This document shows positions 61,237 through 64,000 of a stretch of 64,000 nucleotides of DNA, one piece after another. Position 1 is the first letter of the stretch; every line of letters starts with the position of its first letter. Under the pieces are notes generated by a model that was given only the letters and a program-made list of their open reading frames with translations, was not told where the DNA came from and did no database searches. The translations under genes were made by a program, and so were the position numbers. The stretch comes from Fusobacteria bacterium ZRK30 (GTDB lineage Bacteria; Fusobacteriota; Fusobacteriia; Fusobacteriales; Fusobacteriaceae). The stretch is taken from positions 28,199 through 92,198 of the forward strand of contig CP102408.1 of assembly GCA_024628785.1 (NCBI GenBank). The letters run 5' to 3'.

Positions 61237-61890
61237 GTGAAAGATATTTATAATTTTTATAGTTTTAATAATTTTTTTTCTTTTAGTGAATTTAAAAAAT
61301 TTAAAATAATTAAGTTTAAGAAGGGCGAAATAGTTCATTTGAGGAGGTTTCAGAATTCGAATAAAATGTATGTGATAAAATCCGGTAGTGCATCTATTGA
61401 CTACACAACATATTCAGGCTCAATTTATCTTGTAGGGTTACTAGAAAAATTTACAGTTCCCTTGGGAACATCAATTGCTATAACAGGTGAGAATTTTCAT
61501 AAAATAAATCTATGTGTACTAGTGGATATGGAGATAGTTGAAATTCCTACGGGGTATTTTAATAAATTATTGGATGACTCATTCTTTTTTAAAAAAATAA
61601 CAAATCTTTATTTTAAATTACACAAAGAAGTATTAAAAAGTTACGTGTTAAGGGTACACAAACCACTATACTATTCATTAGCTCTTCTTTTTTTAAAGTT
61701 AGATAAGCTAGGGGAACTTAATATGTATAATATTGCTGAATTATCTAGGATTTCTTGTTGTTCTAGAGTTAACTTCTATCGTTCAATTGAAACTTTGAAG
61801 GAGATGGGGGTCATTGTTTATAAAAATAAAAAAATTAGTATTATTGATTATAATAAGATAGAAAAACTGCTGACATTAGCAATAGAATAA
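61237..61890 (+). CDS. Crp/Fnr-family regulator
   Basis: A 217-residue regulator with an N-terminal cyclic-nucleotide-like barrel (IIKFKKGEIVHLRRF, MYVIKSGSASIDYTTYSG) and a C-terminal winged helix (NIAELSRISCCSRVNFYRSI). GTG 61237 follows GAGGTG. It starts 31 bp after the IS30 end, so its native promoter may have been replaced by sequence at the element border. It may control the HD-GYP gene downstream. It is a distant relative of the regulator at 20.4 kb. No effector can be assigned. Confidence 0.85.
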   Translation: MKDIYNFYSFNNFFSFSEFKKFKIIKFKKGEIVHLRRFQNSNKMYVIKSGSASIDYTTYSGSIYLVGLLEKFTVPLGTSIAITGENFHKINLCVLVDMEIVEIPTGYFNKLLDDSFFFKKITNLYFKLHKEVLKSYVLRVHKPLYYSLALLFLKLDKLGELNMYNIAELSRISCCSRVNFYRSIETLKEMGVIVYKNKKISIIDYNKIEKLLTLAIE

Positions 61891-61967
61891 TATAGTTTTA
61901 CTACTTATTATAAAAAACGTAGATACAATTCTGTTATTCTCTTAATAGTAAAAAACAAGGAGTGTTT

Positions 61968-63311
61968 ATGAAAATTAATTTAAAAGAGCCATTAAAAATC
62001 GTTGGATGTTATATTTTCTTTAGTGTTTTATGGGTATTGTTTTCTGACGAGATTCTACATCAGATTAAACAAGGTACAGATTTATATAAATCCCTTCAAA
62101 CCTATAAAGGGTTATTTTTCATCTTTCTAACCTCAATTTTATTATTTAAATTGATTCAAAACAGTTATTCTAAAATACAAACCTTAGACAGCCAGCTTCA
62201 AAATAGTCTCTTAGAGTTAAAGTATAACCAAGTAGAGATAAGTCATATGAACAATACCATAGATAGACTATTTAATATTTCTTTAAAGATGCTTGGTCCG
62301 AATAAGTATAGCGAAAAAATATTTATAAAAAAAATATTTAGGATTGCTTCAAAGTTAGTCTCAAGTAGTGACCTTGGGAGTGCTTTTGTTGTCAGAGAAG
62401 GGAAGGTAAAATTTATAGACTCTATAGGATTTAATCTGGATGAATTAAATGAAATGCCCGCAGATATAAATCTTTATCGCTTCTCCTCAGAAAGTATAAT
62501 CGTTAATAGAAACTGTGAAAAAGAAATTAAAAAGAAACTAAAGAATAAAAATTCCTTATTAAAAGATGTGAAAGAATCTATATATATAGGGATATATACC
62601 GATAAAAATATTATCGGAGGTTTTAGCTTGGATATAAGTAAGAGTTCTAATAAATTTTTTACAGATAAAACCATCTATAAAATTCAAATGATTCAAAAAC
62701 TTTCCAATGAGTTTTATAAACTAAAAAAGGTTAATGATTATAGATTTGAAGTACAAAATGATGTTGTCCAGTCTTTTATAACAGCCTTGGAATTTCACGA
62801 CCACTATACAAAAGGACATTCAGAGGAAGTGGCATTATACAGTGTTAAAATTGGTAATTTACTGGATTTAGATGACAAACAGCTAGAGGATCTGTATTGG
62901 GCTGCAGTTATGCATGATATTGGTAAGATAATAATACCTACTACTATCCTAAATAAAAGGGAAAGACTGAGCAGCTCGGAATTTGAAATTATAAAAAAAC
63001 ACTCTGTAATAGGCAGTAATATAGTATCACAGAGTGATACATTAAAAGATATCTCTAAATATATCTTGCATCATCATGAACGTTGGGACGGAATGGGATA
63101 TCCTAAAGGACTCAAGGGAGATGAGATACCTTTCATATCCCAAATTATATCTGTGGCAGACTCCTGGCATGCCATGACTTCGGACAGACCATATAAAAAA
63201 AAGTTATCTTATGATGAAGGAATAGAGGAGCTTATAAGAAACAGGGGCATACAGTTCTCTCCTGTAGTTATAGATGTATTTATGGGAAATATAGATTATT
63301 TTATTGGTTAG
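61968..63311 (+). CDS. Membrane-bound HD-GYP cyclic di-GMP phosphodiesterase
   Basis: A 447-residue protein from ATG 61968 (site AAGGAG). Two N-terminal membrane helices (IVGCYIFFSVLWVLFSDEIL, YKGLFFIFLTSILLFKLIQ) are followed by a coiled segment and a GAF-like region (about 95-260). The C-terminal HD-GYP domain (about 270-445) has HDHYTKGHSEEV, MHDIGK, HHHERWDGMGYPKGL and VADSWHAMTSDRPY, all the metal and GYP residues. It should degrade cyclic di-GMP in response to a cytoplasmic signal. It is the counterpart of the GGDEF enzyme at 48.8 kb. Confidence 0.93.
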   Translation: MKINLKEPLKIVGCYIFFSVLWVLFSDEILHQIKQGTDLYKSLQTYKGLFFIFLTSILLFKLIQNSYSKIQTLDSQLQNSLLELKYNQVEISHMNNTIDRLFNISLKMLGPNKYSEKIFIKKIFRIASKLVSSSDLGSAFVVREGKVKFIDSIGFNLDELNEMPADINLYRFSSESIIVNRNCEKEIKKKLKNKNSLLKDVKESIYIGIYTDKNIIGGFSLDISKSSNKFFTDKTIYKIQMIQKLSNEFYKLKKVNDYRFEVQNDVVQSFITALEFHDHYTKGHSEEVALYSVKIGNLLDLDDKQLEDLYWAAVMHDIGKIIIPTTILNKRERLSSSEFEIIKKHSVIGSNIVSQSDTLKDISKYILHHHERWDGMGYPKGLKGDEIPFISQIISVADSWHAMTSDRPYKKKLSYDEGIEELIRNRGIQFSPVVIDVFMGNIDYFIG

Positions 63312-63375
63312 AATATAAGAAAACAAAAAGATAACTTGTTGAGTTTTCAAAAATAAAAAATACGCGGAGATAATC

Positions 63376-64000
63376 ATGGCAAAATTAAACTTTCAAAAAA
63401 TTAAATACAAATTAAAATATATATTAATTTTTTTTATTCCTATAATCATTACTGGAGTTTGGATCTTATTTACAATCAAGTCTAAAAATATCGAAGATAA
63501 TTTGAAAAAAATTAAAAGTTTTGAAAAAGTAGAAGTAGAGAGAATACATAATCTTTTATTAAATGACATATTAAGCGTCTCATCAGATTTAATGTATTTA
63601 TCTCAAAATTTTCAATTAAATAAATATTTGAGGGGTCAGATAAAAGATTTAAATAATATAGAAGAAGATTTTTTATCATTTTCAAAGAATAAAAAACTAT
63701 ATAATAAAATTAGATATATAGATGAAAACGGTATGGAGAAAATTAGAATTAATTATAACAATGGAAATCCCTACGTAGTAAAAAGAGAAAATTTACAAAA
63801 TAAAGTTAATAGATACTACTTCAAAAATACTATTTCTTTAGATAAAAAAGGTATTTTTTTATCTAAATTTGACCTAAATATGGAAAATAGCAAAGTAGAG
63901 CTACCCTATAATTCTACTCTAAGGTTTGCAACACCTATATTTGATCAAGATGGAAGCAAGAAGGGAATCGTTATCATTAATTATTTTGGTAAAAGATTAT
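63376..64000 (+). CDS. Membrane sensor protein, N-terminal part (cut by window end)
   Basis: From ATG 63376 (weak site GCGGAG) the frame stays open to the last base, giving 208 codons. A first membrane helix (YILIFFIPIIITGVWILFTI) is followed by an extracytoplasmic Cache-like sensor domain (VEVERIHNLLLNDILSVSSD, YIDENGMEKIRINYNNGNPY, LRFATPIFDQDGSKKGIVII). Such proteins go on to a GGDEF, histidine kinase or chemoreceptor module, which is outside the window. Its position after the HD-GYP gene favours c-di-GMP signalling. Confidence 0.75.
   Translation, partial: MAKLNFQKIKYKLKYILIFFIPIIITGVWILFTIKSKNIEDNLKKIKSFEKVEVERIHNLLLNDILSVSSDLMYLSQNFQLNKYLRGQIKDLNNIEEDFLSFSKNKKLYNKIRYIDENGMEKIRINYNNGNPYVVKRENLQNKVNRYYFKNTISLDKKGIFLSKFDLNMENSKVELPYNSTLRFATPIFDQDGSKKGIVIINYFGKRL

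Noticed and set aside
1..64000. CRISPR arrays, tRNA or rRNA genes and a replication origin
   Set aside because: I looked for regularly spaced repeats, cloverleaf and rRNA core sequences and DnaA-box clusters while reading and saw none; a covariance-model scan would be needed to exclude them fully.

Overview
The window looks like chromosome of an anaerobic fusobacterium, probably a marine Psychrilyobacter/Propionigenium/Ilyobacter-like organism. DNA is very AT-rich, Shine-Dalgarno sites are strong, and there are outer-membrane proteins (a KdgM-type porin and a barrel fragment), radical enzymes (anSME, a glycyl radical enzyme and its activase), rubrerythrin and Na+-dependent transport. The taxon is inferred from these traits only; no rRNA or tRNA gene was seen.

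Layout. (1) 1-18.9 kb: a sulfated-polysaccharide locus. It holds an anaerobic sulfatase-maturase (cut by the window edge), a LacI regulator, a CUT1 ABC importer (two permeases, one binding lipoprotein), two parallel beta-helix carbohydrate enzymes (one cytoplasmic, one exported with binding domains), a KdgM-like porin and two cytoplasmic sulfatases. Its right edge is a graveyard of fused fragments (alcohol dehydrogenase, MsmX-type ATPase, beta-helix, sulfatase, nitroreductase). (2) 18.9-29.3 kb: a glycyl-radical catabolic locus. A Crp-type regulator is divergent from activase, glycyl radical enzyme, TauE/SafE-type exporter and Fe-alcohol dehydrogenase, followed by a GlcG-like protein and a permease. 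The active site looks like a diol dehydratase, and the exporter suggests a sulfonate such as dihydroxypropanesulfonate. (3) 29.3-33.5 kb: accessory DNA with IS debris, a candidate type I toxin-antitoxin locus, a deleted IS30, YefM-YoeB, and decayed copies of genes found elsewhere in the window. (4) 33.5-38.9 kb: an AGCS amino-acid symporter, a RocB-like M20 peptidase and a GlnK/GlnL-type two-component system. (5) 39-44.8 kb: accessory DNA with transposase remnants, an inverted-repeat element, an Abi_2 HEPN protein preceded by its own small RNA, and ArdA. (6) 45-47.7 kb: an OpuC-type compatible-solute importer behind a long leader with a terminator. (7) 48-52.7 kb: a GC-rich structured non-coding segment between direct repeats, an oxygen-sensor-like protein translationally coupled to a diguanylate cyclase, a prepilin-like protein, and a c-di-GMP-I riboswitch controlling a TPR protein. 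(8) 53-57.8 kb: small exported proteins, a serine recombinase, a decayed ardA and a complete IS21 with target duplication. (9) 57.8-64 kb: an oxidative-stress operon (rubrerythrin, MarR, ferredoxin-nitroreductase), a second IS30 copy with a frameshift, a Crp-type regulator, an HD-GYP phosphodiesterase and a sensor protein cut by the window end.

How it works together. The sugar locus reads as porin uptake, ABC import of sulfated oligosaccharides, and cytoplasmic desulfation by sulfatases matured by the linked anSME. The importer has no intact ATPase gene here; only the tail of one survives in a pseudogene. Synthesis (GGDEF), breakdown (HD-GYP) and sensing (riboswitch) of c-di-GMP all occur within 15 kb. 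The accessory blocks share decayed paralogues (Abi_2, ArdA, a small exported protein, IS30) and dispersed repeats, which points to repeated duplication and deletion in this part of the genome.
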